Assembly (NCBI RefSeq): GCF_963678975.1
Contig: NC_089278.1
Location: forward strand, 8,025,479-8,089,478
Direction of reading: 5' to 3'
Length of the DNA: 64,000 nucleotides
DNA from: Dysidea avara
Taxonomy: Eukaryota; Porifera; Demospongiae; Dictyoceratida; Dysideidae
The position numbers were made by a program, and so were the translations under genes. The notes beneath the pieces were generated by a model. The model was not told where the DNA came from. It made no database searches and worked only from the letters and a program-made list of their open reading frames with translations. Positions 22,640 through 34,855 of the stretch are shown one piece after another (the stretch's first letter is position 1; each line of letters opens with the position of its first letter).

Positions 22640-24310
22640 TGATGAAACCTTAACACTTCATATTACTGCAGATATTGTAGCAATTTTGTATGTAGCTACA
22701 CATTTAGGTTACATAGTTTGGACTTTGTATCAACAGCAACTGTACTACTACATATACAATAATTGAAGTGTACCTGCTTAATTTTCATGAATGGTGTAGT
22801 TATTAAGGTGTGTGTGTGTGTGTGTGTGTGCGTGCGTGCATGCGTTGGTGTGTGCAATACAATTCATTTGCAGCAAATTTCATAATGGGCATTTGTGTGG
22901 CTTTGCTTACATACTGATCATTTGAGGGTCATGATTATGTATTATATAATGCATGTAGTAAGATCACATAACTTGAAGAGTTGAGGCTACAGATGCAACA
23001 CAATGAAAGAACTGCAGTACCCTCATTGATTCATCTCCTTCATATTCAACTTGTTCATGCTATAAAAAGACATCTGTTAAATAAGTACTATATGTAGTAT
23101 CATCAGACAGAATTACCCTCCAATTCAGGCAATCTACGTAAGTTGCAATGAATTCCATTGCCTGCTTATCACACAACTGGCCAATTTATGGTGCAATGTG
23201 CAGTTAGGGATCTACAAATACACCAACTGTCAGTAGGTTCAGGCCCAGCCTTAGTGGTCCAGAGACCCTAGGTAAAATGCTTTTTTGGAGCCTTATGATA
23301 TATGTTCATAAATCAGTGGCAATTTGAAGTAGATAGCTTAAAAAGTGGTGAACAATCATTACACCCAGCATGCTTCTGTTAGGATTGCCCACTACAGGAA
23401 AAATTGCCATTTGCTGAAATGATTCTGAGTGAAAAGTATCAATGCAAGTTCTAAATATGCACCAATCAATGCAGTATATATAGCTAGCTTTACCAGCTAG
23501 GATGTAGTTGTTTCAGGATTTTGATAAATCTTTTTCATGATAACTTTCATGATAGGAAGGTAAGAGAAAGTTTAACTTAGCACAGTGACTGAAAATTCTC
23601 ACTAATCACTATTACAGCAGCTGACTGCTCTATTAGAGTAGTTAAAATTTTAATACTAAATTTGTGGTCCACCCTCCTTCATTAATACCACTAATGCTGA
23701 CCCTGTGAAGCTTTGTATGAAGTTGGTATGACACACCTGGTGTCCTATCCATTAAAAATCTTTAAAATTTAGATTGACACATTCTCTGCATGCCATTGGT
23801 TAAATGCGAAATGCATTTATCAAATTTATGCACATACATTGCTTCAAATTTTGGTACACTGAAACTTATTAGTATAAAAGTAAATTTTATAAGAGTTGTA
23901 ATTTATTTTATCAGCAAAGATGAAAAGATAATTTGAAGCAACAAAAGAATCATACTTAATTAACTTCACACTTTCAATTATTCTTTCTGCAAATCTTTCA
24001 TCTCCTACTATTCTCAAATATATGAGTGGATTAGTACAAGTTGCATAAATTTTCTTTGCAGTGTAATGTAAAATCTTTTGGATATATACCATATACCACT
24101 TACACTACTATAAAGCAGTCAATTTCAATTCCGTAATTATATTATTCAGCACCTATACTTATTCCCACAATTATTTAGGCAATATAGATACATGCCTACA
24201 CAGAAATAATTGTATCTAATATAGACAAAAGATGTGTATATATGCATACATATGTACAGAAAGCTTATGTATAATATGTTGCTATGTACATGTACTTAAG
24301 CAAAGTATAC
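22640..24310. other. 3' flank of kinase gene; no further gene seen
   Basis: A TG microsatellite at 22807-22832 (GTGTGTGTG, then GCGTGCGTGCATGCG). A copy of the motif GACTGCTCTATTAGAGTA is at 23623-23640. No polyadenylation signal can be assigned with confidence. An 82-codon minus frame at 23844-24092 has no recognisable domain. Confidence 0.5.
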
Positions 24311-24315
24311 TAAAA

Positions 24316-25225
24316 AACTCTCTATTGGGTGACTTGTTTGTAGCTGAACTCTCTATTGGGTGACCTGTTTATAGTTGAACTCTCTACTGGGTAACCTGCT
24401 TGTAGCTGAACTCTCTACAGGTGACTTGTTTGTAGCTAAATTCTCTACAAGGTGGCTTGTTTGTAGCTGAATTTTCTACCGGGTGACTAGCTTATAGCTG
24501 AACTCTCTACAGAGTGTCTTGTTTGAAGCTGAACCTTCTACTGGGTGACCTGCTCACAGCTGAGCTCTCTACATGTGACTTTTTGTAGCTGAACTCTGTA
24601 CTGGATGACTTAATTGTTTGTAGCTGAACTCTCTACAGATAACAGTTTTGTAGCTGAACTCTTTAGAAGAGGATTTGTTTGTAGCTGAACTCCAAACAGG
24701 GTGACTTCTTGGTAGCTGAACTCTCTACAGTGTAATTTCTGTAGTCAAACGCTCTACTGTATGACTTGTTTGTAGCTGAATTTTCTACAGGTAACTTATT
24801 TCTAGCTGAATTCTCTATTATTATACAAGATGCATCTGCTGAACTCTCAGGGTGGCTTATTTGTAATTGAACTCTCCACAGGGTGATTGGTTTGTAGCTA
24901 AATTTTTTTTTTTTTACAGTGTGACTTTTTGTGGCTGAAATTCTCTACTGGATGATTTGTTTGTAGCTGAATTCTCTACTGGATGACATGTTTGTAGCTG
25001 AACTCTCTACTGGGTGACTTGTTTGTAGCTGAACTCTCTACTGTGTAGTTGAACTCTTTACGGGGTGACTGTTTGTAGTTAAACTCTCCACAGGGTGATT
25101 TGTTTGTTGCTCAGCTCTCTACTGGGTGACTTGTTTTTCTAACCAGATAACTGGTATGTAAATGAACTCTAATGGGTTAGATGAACTCCTGACAGTGTGA
25201 CTTGTTTGTAGCTGAACTCTCCATT
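24316..25225 (+). repeat. Satellite, 31-bp unit, about 28 degenerate copies
   Basis: Unit close to GTGACTTGTTTGTAGCTGAA plus CTCTCTACTGG. Copies vary by substitutions and indels over roughly 900 bp. The same family in opposite orientation is at 20300-20540. Confidence 0.9.
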
Positions 25226-25337
25226 TAGGCAGCATCCAGTTTATCTATAGTGTATAACTTACAGTTGCTAGTAGCTATGAAGTCCTGTGCTTTTTTCTTC
25301 AACAACAAAAACAGCATCAAATGAATAAAAATTGTAA

Positions 25338-25609
25338 CTAGTATTTTAGGAATTGTAAATTTAAAAATGAAGTAGGGATCTATGCAACAAAAAGTAGTGA
25401 AACAAGAGATGAATGATGGTATTACAGCATAGCTCAGTGAGAAAGTCCCTACTTTGGCATTGAGCAAAATAATTGTTAAGCTAATGTGTCAAAGTAGGGA
25501 CTTTCCCACTGAGCTATGCTGTAATACCATCATTCATCTCTTGTTTCACTACGTTTTGTTGCTTAGACCACTACTTCAATTTAAATTTACAATTTTTAAA
25601 AATACTAGT
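25338..25609. mobile_element. Hairpin MITE, 272 bp
   Basis: Inverted arms start CTAGTATTTT and include AAGTAGTGAAACAAGAGATG, AATGATGGTATTACAGCATA and GCTCAGTGAGAAAGTCCCTA with their complements on the right; the loop is short. The arms are nearly identical, so the insertion is probably recent. Confidence 0.8.
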
Positions 25610-26550
25610 CTGTTTAGTTTTTTGTTGTGTAGCATAGCTAGCTACAGTGTAACTTGTAACTGTTCTATTAGAACATCATACGTGACTGTTGTATTAGAGT
25701 GTATCTTGAGTCAGCCAAGAGGTGTGCAGCTAGCTCTAGACCAATAAGGGGTGAGGTCATCTTGTTTATTGTTAAGTAAACAGCTAGATTGTTAAGAGGT
25801 GTGGTCTCCGTACTCTATTGCTGTTAGTCCACCTAGATCTTTAATTGATGGGCGTGGTGGTGAACCTATCGCAAACAGGATCCCAATCGCAAACCATTGT
25901 GCATATGTAGTCTTATAGTAATGCCAGGACTGAAGCCCAGCTCTGAAATAATTCTGTGGTGTCTATATATGTTGCTGAAAGAAAATGTTGATATGGAAAA
26001 TTAGTGCCTTGATATGGTTTCGTTGGATGAAGAAGACAGTGAGTGAGGCTGTGAGATTAAAATTCAGGTTTTGGCAATTAAAAAAAAAATTCTATATCCG
26101 GCCACCTTTAAGTGTTTGTTATATTTAATGCTGTTTTATACATTATATGGACTAGTACTATTCCATAAATGTGATTTCATCACGTAAACTGTGTTAAAGA
26201 ATGCACTTTTAAGTATATATGTTTATAAATATATGCATGAAGTGTGACATTTTATAGGAACACATATTTAGCGTTTGTAGAAATCTTTATTTCATTGGTT
26301 GTAATTATATGCACTTGTGGTTGTTTTTATAGGTTTTCATGCATTGGGTAATTAATATTGTAAGTCTTCTGGTGTAAAGTGTTAATTTAACTGTTCATTT
26401 TTGTATTGTTCTATTGTTACTGTACCCAGTGCATTAGTTGTGTATTCTTTTGATTATAAGTGTTGTTGCTAGTGTATAAACTCTAACAAAATGTCTCTAG
26501 GATGTGCACTTGCTACACGTAGTTGGATCTTGCATTATAACTCTGTGGCT
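25610..26550. other. No gene seen
   Basis: AT-rich sequence with one poly-A tract. Two further copies of the TTCTATTAGA-type motif lie near 25665-25705. No open frame or RNA gene can be supported. Confidence 0.5.
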
Positions 26551-26853
26551 TTAACAAACAAGTACACAAAAAATTTGAAAATTTCAACTAGAGTAGGGAC
26601 CATAGCACATCGATAAAAGTACTGAAACAAGCTGGAGTAGTGCACAATATTAAATCACAGTAAAACAATAAGAAATGTTATATCCCTACTGTGCTCAAGA
26701 TATCATAATGGAAATGCACAGTATAGAGATATAACACTTCTTATTGTTTTACTATTGTGCACTACTCCAGCTTGTTTCAGTACTTTTTATCGACGTGCTA
26801 TGGTCCCTACTCTAGGTGAAAATTCCAAAATTTTTTTTGTACTTGTTTGTTAA
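26551..26853. mobile_element. Hairpin MITE, 303 bp
   Basis: Termini TTAACAAACAAGTACACAAA and its complement TTTGTACTTGTTTGTTAA. Arms contain CAACTAGAGTAGGGACCATA and AAAAGTACTGAAACAAGCTG with complements at the right. F1 begins just after it, as at 21571. Confidence 0.8.
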
Positions 26854-26859
26854 CTTTTT

Positions 26860-27205
26860 TTTTGTAAAATGAAATTATTATGACTGGTGAACCGTGCATA
26901 CCACATCAAACCACATAAAAAGAAAGAAATTCCCAGCTACGTAGCTACCAATTATCGTCTGAAAAGTTAAATATCCATTACGTTTTGTTGTCAGCTATGT
27001 TCAACCAGTTACACATCAATACAAATCAAGAACTGTTCAAAAAGCACTTCTGCAATCAAAGTAGTCCCTATGAAACATATGGATGATTTCCATTACAAAG
27101 GAAAGCCGTCATGTGCTACTGCCAAATCGACACCTTTTGCTGTCAACAAAGATGAATAGGACGCGAAGGAGGACACTGGTAAGTCCATGAAGAATGCATT
27201 ATATG
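26860..27205 (+). repeat. F1 copy, left part, split by the gypsy element
   Basis: GACTGGTGAACCGTGCATAC, GAAAGCCGTCATGTGCTACT and AAGGAGGACACTGGTAAGTC follow the reference F1 copy. The F1 sequence resumes at 35003 after the 3' LTR. TATG at 27202-27205 is repeated at 35003-35006. Confidence 0.8.
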
Positions 27206-27352
27206 TGTAGCACTGATATTATGCACACACCAATAGTTGTAATAGTTCGCATCTATAATTAGAGAATATATATGTATGGAACATTCGAGATTGTACACGT
27301 GCTGGTGACTGTAGTGTGAGTGTTATTCAGAGTGTTATTAAAGATTGTTACA
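27206..27352 (+). repeat. 5' LTR of the gypsy element (147 bp)
   Basis: Starts TGTAGCACTGATATTATGCA and ends AAGATTGTTACA. It differs from the 3' LTR at three sites (C/T near the start, G/T and T/C near the end), about 2 percent. Confidence 0.92.
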
Positions 27353-27353
27353 T

Positions 27354-27365
27354 TGGTAGCAGAGG
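27354..27365 (+). promoter_or_regulatory. Primer binding site, initiator Met tRNA
   Basis: TGGTAGCAGAGG directly follows the 5' LTR (one base between) and is complementary to the 3' end of animal initiator methionine tRNA (CCTCTGCTACCA, established). The nested element's target duplication (27364-27373) overlaps its last two bases. Confidence 0.85.
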
Positions 27366-27452
27366 CCGGTTCTGGGAATTAGTAAAACGCGGAATACGGA
27401 ATAACGGAATTGCGGAATAACGAAATAAGCAAAACTCAGATTGTACAAATAC

Positions 27453-27572
27453 CGGGGATTTCAGTTCCGTTTGAAAACAGGCGTTTTGTGTGATGATGTA
27501 ATCACGTTGTTTTGAACCGGTTGACGTCATTACGCAAACAGCATAATTTTCAAACGGAACTGAAATTCCTGG
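27453..27572. mobile_element. Small hairpin MITE in element A
   Basis: Arms GGATTTCAGTTCCGTTTGAA and TTCAAACGGAACTGAAATTC, with an inner pair GTGTGATGATGTAATCAC / TTGACGTCATTACGCA. It is missing from the right arm of element A, so it inserted later. Confidence 0.7.
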
Positions 27573-27592
27573 TAGTTACATGCTCTATAGCA

Positions 27593-28040
27593 ATCACACC
27601 TTGCTGAATGGCACGCCACGGCGATGGATAGCTAAACAGCAGCTGGGCGAGCATTAAATGGGACGAGCGAGCACACAACCAATCACCCTAGAACGATCTA
27701 CTTTTGCGAAACTTACTTATCTATACTCCTTAGTTGATCTAGCTACAAAACGCCAAGATCTAGTTCTATTCTTAGGTTAAACTAGCTGCCCTTCATGTGC
27801 ATACGACCGAATTTCTTAGAGTCACACTAGAGTTCAGTAGGGAAGTCCAGTGGTTGTGTGTCTTCACTCTTTAAATGGATTTCAAAACTATTCAGGTTTG
27901 AATCAAGAGTGTAGGTAAGTAAAGTTAGCGAAGGTAGATTGTGCTAGGGTGATTGGTTGTGTGCTCGTCCCATTTAATGCTCGCCAGATGCTGTTCTATC
28001 CATCGCCGTGGTGCGCCATGCAGAGCTGTTACAACGTAAA
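27593..28040. mobile_element. Inverted-repeat element in element A
   Basis: Arms TGGCACGCCACGGCGATGGA with GAGCATTAAATGGGACGAGC and ACAACCAATCACCCTAG, and their complements at 27940-28020. No coding region. Exact termini unclear. Confidence 0.65.
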
Positions 28041-28061
28041 TAAAGTATAATTACTATAGAG

Positions 28062-30596
28062 GGTGGGGTCTATTCTACGGAACGGAACGGAACGGAATGA
28101 TGGACTAAACTACGGAACGGAATGCTTTCTCAAATTGAAGCTTGCAACTTACCATTGCTGTACAAGTTATCGGTGGCACTTCCAGCAGGTAATCAAACGT
28201 ACCCCAAGAAAGATAAAACGAATTTAAGGATCGATTGTGGGTTCTTGTTGGTTGTCATTAGTAACGAAGTAGAGTTCTACTAATTGTGGGAATAGCTGAC
28301 TCAATGTGTTCATCTTCGGATGTATCAAGTAAGGGACTTAATGCATGACTTGTTTTTACTAGTATGTGAGTTTTTTTTGCTTACTTTGACTTTCAGAATG
28401 TACAGTCTGGGGCCCAGCCTTTCTAATCGGCATAAATCAGTATGTAACTACACTACAAAGGAAACAAATATGGTGACAAGCTTAGTCTAAGCAGAATCTA
28501 AAGGAATTTTGTGCAGTGTGTGAGGAGCAAACATTCAGATACCTCAAGGAGGCTATATTGTGTGAACATTAATGATTCATTAACAGAGTAGTGGACTAAT
28601 GCCAGATATCTCAGCCTGAGTAGTGAGTTGAATCCAGGATGGGGTCTATTTTACAGAATGGAATGCTTTCTGAATCAAAACTTGCAGCTTGGCTAGCCGC
28701 TATCATTGCTGAAATTGTATTTTATCAGTGGAACCTCCAGGAAAATGGAATAGGATAATAATAAAATATTAATAGCTGTCTCATGCAGTGATTGTTCTAC
28801 TACCTGATATATCAAGCATGCAGGTCTCTTCAATTCATTTATTGCATGACCAAGGCAAGTTTTGTTACTACAATACAGTAGCTGATTGGATGTCAGTTGC
28901 TTCTGGTGATCTTGACAAGATAAATAGTTTAGAAGACCACTCAATTTCTTCAGTTTCAGAGCGTAATATCCACAGAGAAATTAACTAGAAAGTTACTGGT
29001 GACAGGAAAAGTCTAGGTGATCATGACTTTATTCAGTCTAATAAACAGAATAATATATATGGTTGATTGAGTAAGGTATCACTTGCAGAATGTTCAGACA
29101 ACCAGTGATGAGATGCATGCATGCTTGGATTCATTGAATTTTTGTTACAGTTGGAGACATTAAATATCCAAAAGCAAACTGACTGTATAATATTAATTCA
29201 CTTGCTTTATATTTTCTCAATTTTGAGCCTGTATACAAATAATTAAATTTTTCTCAGTCCTAGAATAAGATGGGAGGAAAAATTTATCTTTGTTTACCTA
29301 TACTGTACAACTTCAAAGGAAATGAAGAATAAAATTAGTAAAACCACAACAAGGTGAATTACAGATTTAAATACTAAATATGAATTAGAGCCTTTAGATA
29401 ATTATTGTTCCAAAGCAAAATTGCAGATGGAAAAAACAAGGACTGGTGAGATCTTGGTTATTTAATGACAGCGGTTGGAGATTAAAAGGGTAGTAACTTC
29501 TTGTTCTTGAATATGTTGCAAAGTGGATGTACAAATCAAAATGGGATATCAATTTCATTATGAAAAATTTGTATACTTAAATAATCTAGCATTACTGTAT
29601 TCATTTGTCCTCCACTTAAATATGCTACAACAGTGTCGGTACATTGGCAGTCTACCTTGAAATCTCAACTCTAGAGTAGAGAGCAGCCCACACTGTAACA
29701 AATACATGTGATCCCACTGTAATTTCATGCATGGACCATGCAGCTGGACTGGGAATCACTTGAAAATAGATGAAAAAATTTAACCTGTTTTGTTTGAAGT
29801 GAAGCATGTGAAATGTTATACTTAAGAAATCCTAGGATTCTTAGGTGGTATGTAATTAATGTGAGTGTTCCATTTCCGGTCTGACTAGATACATTGAAAT
29901 TACACACACATCTTAGTCCAAATCACATTTGCCTGGTGGCTATGGGCATGGTTTCACATGCATAGCTAGGCTTATAATTGAGATTTGGTTGATCTTGGAG
30001 TTTTGGCATTTGGCCTGATTCAAGGCTAATAGTCAGAAAATCAGTTCACTATTGAATACAGCATTAGTCCACTACACCGGCTGTTAATAACTCCACGCAT
30101 ACAATTCAGTGATGTTCGCAGAATATAGCCCCTTTGTGATCTGCCAAAATATTTGCTCCTCTCACACTGCGCAAAATTCTTCAAGTTTTAATTCAGCTGG
30201 CTCTTTCCTGTTACCAGTGTCTTCCTGCTTGCTTTATTTGTACACTGACATATGACTTGAAAAGCCGGCTCAGACTGTTTTCTAAAGTCAAAATGAGCAA
30301 ACCAGCTCAGATAAAGTGCCCTTCTTGGTATATCCGTAGATGAACCAAGGATGAACATCACTGATACAGCTCATCCCACAATTAATACTTCGTTACTAAT
30401 GACAACCAACAAGAACCCACAATCGATCCTTTAATTCTTTTTATCTTATGTTTAATCACCCACTGGAGGTGCCACTGATAACTCGTAAGGGCAGTTTCAG
30501 CAATGGTAAGTTGCAAGCTTCAATTTGAGAAAGCGTTCCGTTCCGTAGTTTAGTCCATCATTCCGTTCCGTTCCGTTCCGTAGAATAGTCCCCACC
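28062..30596. mobile_element. Mutator-like foldback element B, 2.5 kb
   Basis: Termini GGTGGGGTCTATTCTACGGA and the matching CCGTAGAATAGTCCCCACC (one mismatch). Perfect 9-bp duplication ACTATAGAG (28053-28061 and 30597-30605). Subterminal direct repeats ACGGAACGGAACGGAACGGA with CTAAACTACGGAACGG. Arms are recognisably inverted over about 600 bp (CGATTGTGGGTTCTTGTTGG, GCAGTGTG with GAGGAGCAAA, TAGTGGACTAATGC). A diverged extra copy of the terminus lies at 28637-28740. The interior (28.8-29.9 kb) has no recognisable gene. The terminus layout resembles the large Mutator-like element at 46208-57679. Confidence 0.75.
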
Positions 30597-30700
30597 ACTA
30601 TAGAGCATATAACTATTTGTACAATCTGCAGATAAGTTTTGCTTATTTCGTTATTCCGTTATTCCGTATTCCGCGTTTTACTAATTCCCGGCCGGTTCTA

Positions 30701-31195
30701 ATGGCAGAGAGACACATCAGTATTCCGAAGCCGTTCTCCACTGGAGATGTTACGGAGTGGTTTCAGCGGTTTGAAATATGTTGTGCCGCCAACTCCTGGA
30801 ACGACGAAGTCAAAGCTGTGAAACTACCGACACTGTTAGAAGGGGAGGCTTTGGCTGTTTGGTTAGAATTGAGCGACGACGACAAGAAAGATTATAATAA
30901 GGCCAAGGAGCACTTGTGTAAGAGTATGATGCCGATGGAATTTATTTCGCTCGAAGAATTTCACCAACGAAAACTTCGACCCGGTGAGTCATTATCTGTT
31001 TTTTTTTACATGATCTTAAGAAACTGCTTAATGGGGCTATGCCAGGACTCGATACAGCTGCGCGTAAGCAGCTTTTGCTTCACCAGCTGTTAGCGGGCTT
31101 ACCCAATCCAATTAACATGCAAATAGCTACGTGCCTCAGGTGAAACTTCCGACTTGGATAAAGTAATGGAACGAGCGCGTTTATTAGCTACTTAC
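30701..31195 (+). pseudogene. gypsy gag, frameshifted
   Basis: ATG at 30701 follows the restored junction of the leader by one base. The N-terminal part reads AERHISIPKPFSTGDVTEWF, then a capsid-like retrotransposon gag pattern (WFQRFEICCAA, LWLEL-like AVWLELSDDDK, HQRKLRPGESLSVF). The frame breaks at a nine-T run (30999-31007), and a second break follows near 31092-31140. The remaining capsid-like sequence (LLAGLPNPINMQI, then ETSDLDKVMERARLLATYDG) is visible in other frames. Gag would form the cytoplasmic particle. The copy cannot make full-length protein as written. Confidence 0.8.
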
Positions 31196-31196
31196 G

Positions 31197-34100
31197 ATGG
31201 AGAATCGCCAGCTGCAGCAAACAGCCACAATGGTAGAGCAAACAAATGAGCTCTCGGTTTTGCGTGAACAGATGGCCCTGCTTACTGATCAAGTAGCTGC
31301 ACTTATAGTTAACCAGACCCCAAGGAAGCCAGTTATACGCTGCTTTTATTGTAACCAGCTGGTCACATTCAGCGTCAATGTCTGGTGTACCAGAAAGAGA
31401 TTGCTGGCAAATCAACCAGGGAAACTTCAACGGGATGTCTGGTCAGGCCGCCAGGCGTCCCCGACCTTAGGCCACCACAATGTTATAACAGTTGCAGCAG
31501 TGAGATATAATAATTCAATTATAAACATCACTATTGGTAATAAATTGGTTGAAGCAATGTTAGACTCTGGCTCAACTATTTCACTTATCAGGTAAGATAC
31601 ACTATCCACTGTGACAGCTGATCAGCACCTCCCACTACCACCACACAATCTTGTTACTGCATCTGGCCAACCCCTACAAGTGATAGATTGTGTAGAGTTA
31701 TCTATCAGAGTAAATACATCAGCTATCACTCACCAGTTCAGTGTTGTGAACAAGCTAATCACACCAGTTATTTTGGGGGTTGACTTCCTGCAGGAACATA
31801 GTCTTATCCTGGACTTCTCCACTAATCCTGTTACACTCTCCTTCAGTAGCTCTAAGTCGACGTCCCTGGCAGATCCTCCTGACACTACTGCAGAAGTGGA
31901 ACCACTCTTACAGGCAGAACGACTCAGGCGAGCTAAGTTTTGTGCAGTAATGGCTGTGGAGGATCCTGCAGTAAACATTGTTAATGAGGCTGTCATTCCA
32001 TTGATTGGGGGACCCACCTCCTATGAATACCCTTCACATGTCCCAGAATTTTTCATGGATGTAGTGAACGAGTACAATAATTTATTTCATACTGTTCCAG
32101 GGTCTACTACTCTTGCCTGTCATCAGATACCCACACAAGGGTCCCCAGTACGTGTCCCACCACGTCGGATTCCAGTACACTACAAAGCCACAATAGAACA
32201 ACAGATCCACCAGATGTTGAAGCAAGGCATTATAGAAGAAAGCTCCAGTCCATGGATGGCACCAGCAGTATTCGTGCCCAAGAAATCAGGTGAAATACGC
32301 CTATGTGTTGATTATAGGGAGTTAAATAAGTGTACTGTTAAAGATGCTTATCCTCTCCCACTTGTAGATGAGGTGCAGGATCAATTGGCAGGATGCTCAG
32401 TCTTTACTACTTTACATCTCCAGTGTGGCTATTGGCAGTTACCAGTGTATCCAGGAGACATTCACAAGACTGCCTTCTGTCCTGGCCCTGGTATGGGACT
32501 GTACCAATTTAAGCAGATGCCATTCGGTCTCACTGGAGCGCCAGGATCCTTCCAACGTCTCATGGACAAGGTTATGCGTGGTCTTCCTTTTGTTACAACC
32601 TACATTGATGATGTATTGGTGCATTCCAAGAATATGAAAGACCATAAATCTCACTTGCAGCAAGTATTCCATAGACTTAGTGAGGCAGGGTTAACTCTCC
32701 GGGGTCGCAAGTGCACCATAGCAGTGTCACAGGTGAATTATCTTGGTCATCAGTTCACCAAATCGGGCTTAATTCCAGATAACAGCAAAGTCCAAGCAGT
32801 CAACAATTGGCCTGCTCCAACCGATGCTTCATCCTTACGTAAATTTCTAGGACTCGCATCATATTATAGGTGTTATATTGCTCAGTTTTGCACCACTGAC
32901 TAATTTAACACATAAAGGGGTTACTTATGAATGGACGGCAAGCTGTGATACAGCTTTCAAACAGCTGAAATGTGCCCTTAGTAATGCTCCTGTTCTGGCA
33001 TATCCTGATGTTAGCAGTAATGCCAACCCCTTTGTATTGCAAACAGATGCTAGTGCTTATGGCCTCGGTGCAGTCCTTGAACAGAACAATCATGTCATTG
33101 CCTATGCTAGCCGTACGCTTTCAAAGTCTGAACAAAACTACAGTGTGATTCAAAGAGAATGTCTAGCAATTGTTTATGCTTTAAAGCAGTTCCGGCACTA
33201 CCTATTGGGCAGAAAGTTTCATCTTGTCACCGACCATGCTCCATTGCAATGGTTGGGATCTCAGAAAATGGAAGGTATGCTTCAACGCTGGGCAATAGCT
33301 ATACAAAAATTTGATTTTGATATTGTGTATAGAAAGGGTGCCTTGAATACCAATGCAGATGCACTGTCCCGCAGGGAGCAGCCAGTCACAGAAGTTGCAG
33401 CACTCACAATGACGTCAATATCATTGGACCAGCTTAGGGAGAGCCAACAGAGTGACCCTACAATCACTCAGATATACAACACGCTGATGGCAGGTTCAGT
33501 TCCACCGTCTGGTAGACAATGGCGATGCCCACCACTTCATCGATATAAGCAGTTATGGTCACAGTTACATCTGGTCAGTGGTGTTGTGTGCAGACGGTAC
33601 CACCCAAGCTCTTCAGCTAACATGGTTACAGTACCACTCCTCCCTCCTAACCTTCAAATTGATGCTTTGCGTCGGTGTCATGATGATCCTGTTGGAGGCC
33701 ATCTAGGCTATGAAAAGTCGCTCCATAAGTTACACCAGGAAGCCTTTTGGGTATCAATGCCACGTGATGTTGAGCAGTATTGTAGAGAATGTGTCAAGTG
33801 CAATGAGTCCAAACCACCTGCTCCAATTCGAGCACCTATGACTAGTATTCCAATTGGAAGACCATGGCAAATGGTTGCGATTGATGTTCTGGAGGTACCT
33901 GTGTCATCAAACAATAACCGCTACCTCCTTGTTTTACAAGACTATTTCACAAAGTGGGTGGAAGTAGTTCCAATGCCAGATCAAACTGCTGCTCGAATCG
34001 TTTCAGCTGTTACCAAGATATTCTGTTCACTAGGCATGCCAGCAGTCCTTCACTCAGACCAAGGGTGTAATTTTGAAAGTCTTCTCAGAGAAACTCTCAA

Positions 34101-34815
34101 GGCATTTGGAACCAGCAAGTCCCATACTACTGCGTACCACCCACAAGGAGATGGGATGGTCGAAAGATTTAATCGATCACTATTGCAGATGTTGCGCTCG
34201 TATGTTCAAATGAAGCAAGAATGGGAAATGTACCTTCCACTAGTGCTATATGCGTACCGCACAGCCATACATTCTTCGACCGGATATTCTCCCTTTGAGC
34301 TGATGTATGGAAGAGCCCCAAAGCCAATCCCTTTTGAACAGCTCAATTCTTTTGATACTGCTTCATATCCATCCCACCTGCAAGCAAAACTTGCTGAAAT
34401 GTGTGATTTTGTGGAAGCAAATCTTGTAGAATCGGCCAGCAGACAAAGAATTAACTATAACAAGCACTCACTAACACGGCACTTTACAGTTGGAGATCAT
34501 GTGTGACTATCAGTACCCACAGCACGGAAGTTAGACCCTCGCTGGGATGGTAAATGGACTATAACAGCAGTGAAAGGACCACTTGTTATGGAGATCTCTA
34601 ATGGTACTACATCCAAGGTTGTTCATGTAAATAGACTCCGCCACAGACTTCAACCGAGTCCCAGTGATACTACTGTGTTGCACAATGACCAGACTAGAAC
34701 CTGGAGGCCTCCTGAAGTGGACCACTATATAGACAATAGTCCAGAACCAATCTCTCGAAGATATCCGGTGAGAACCAGACGACCACCATTAAGATACATA
34801 GAACAGTCAACTTGA
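31197..34815 (+). pseudogene. gypsy pol: protease, RT, RNase H, integrase; several breaks
   Basis: A partial zinc-knuckle (CFYCNQL) is followed by aspartic protease (MLDSGSTISLI), ending at an in-frame TAA (31593-31595). The same frame goes on (31611-32903) with reverse transcriptase: FVPKKSGEIRLCVDYRELNK, VFTTLHLQCGYWQL and YIDDVLVHS. In the first catalytic motif the usual Asp is His (LHL instead of LDL). A frame break at about 32880-32900 leads into 32878-34506: RNase H (LQTDASAYGLGAVLEQ, VTDHAPLQW), the HHCC zinc finger (GGHLGY ... CRECVKC) and integrase DDE (VAIDVLEVP, LHSDQGCNFES, GMVERFNRSL). A TGA at 34504-34506 cuts the C-terminus, which continues in frame to 34815 (KLDPRWDGKWTI). Family order is Ty3/gypsy. 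Confidence 0.9.
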
Positions 34816-34855
34816 ATTTAAGCTTGAGGACAAGCTTCTACTCAGGGGGGACATG

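Larger units (their letters stand above)
27374..30689. mobile_element. Nested inverted-repeat element A in gypsy leader
   Basis: Termini GGGAATTAGTAAAACGCGGA and its exact complement at 30670-30689. The arms go on with ATACGGAATAACGGAAT. Flanked by a perfect 10-bp duplication GGCCGGTTCT (27364-27373 and 30690-30699), a length expected of Mutator-like insertions (usually 8-11 bp). No transposase. It is itself split by element B (28062-30596) and by two smaller hairpins in its left arm. Confidence 0.85.

Noticed and set aside
23844..24092. 82-codon minus-strand frame
   Set aside because: AT-rich, no domain, no splice context; not supported as a gene.
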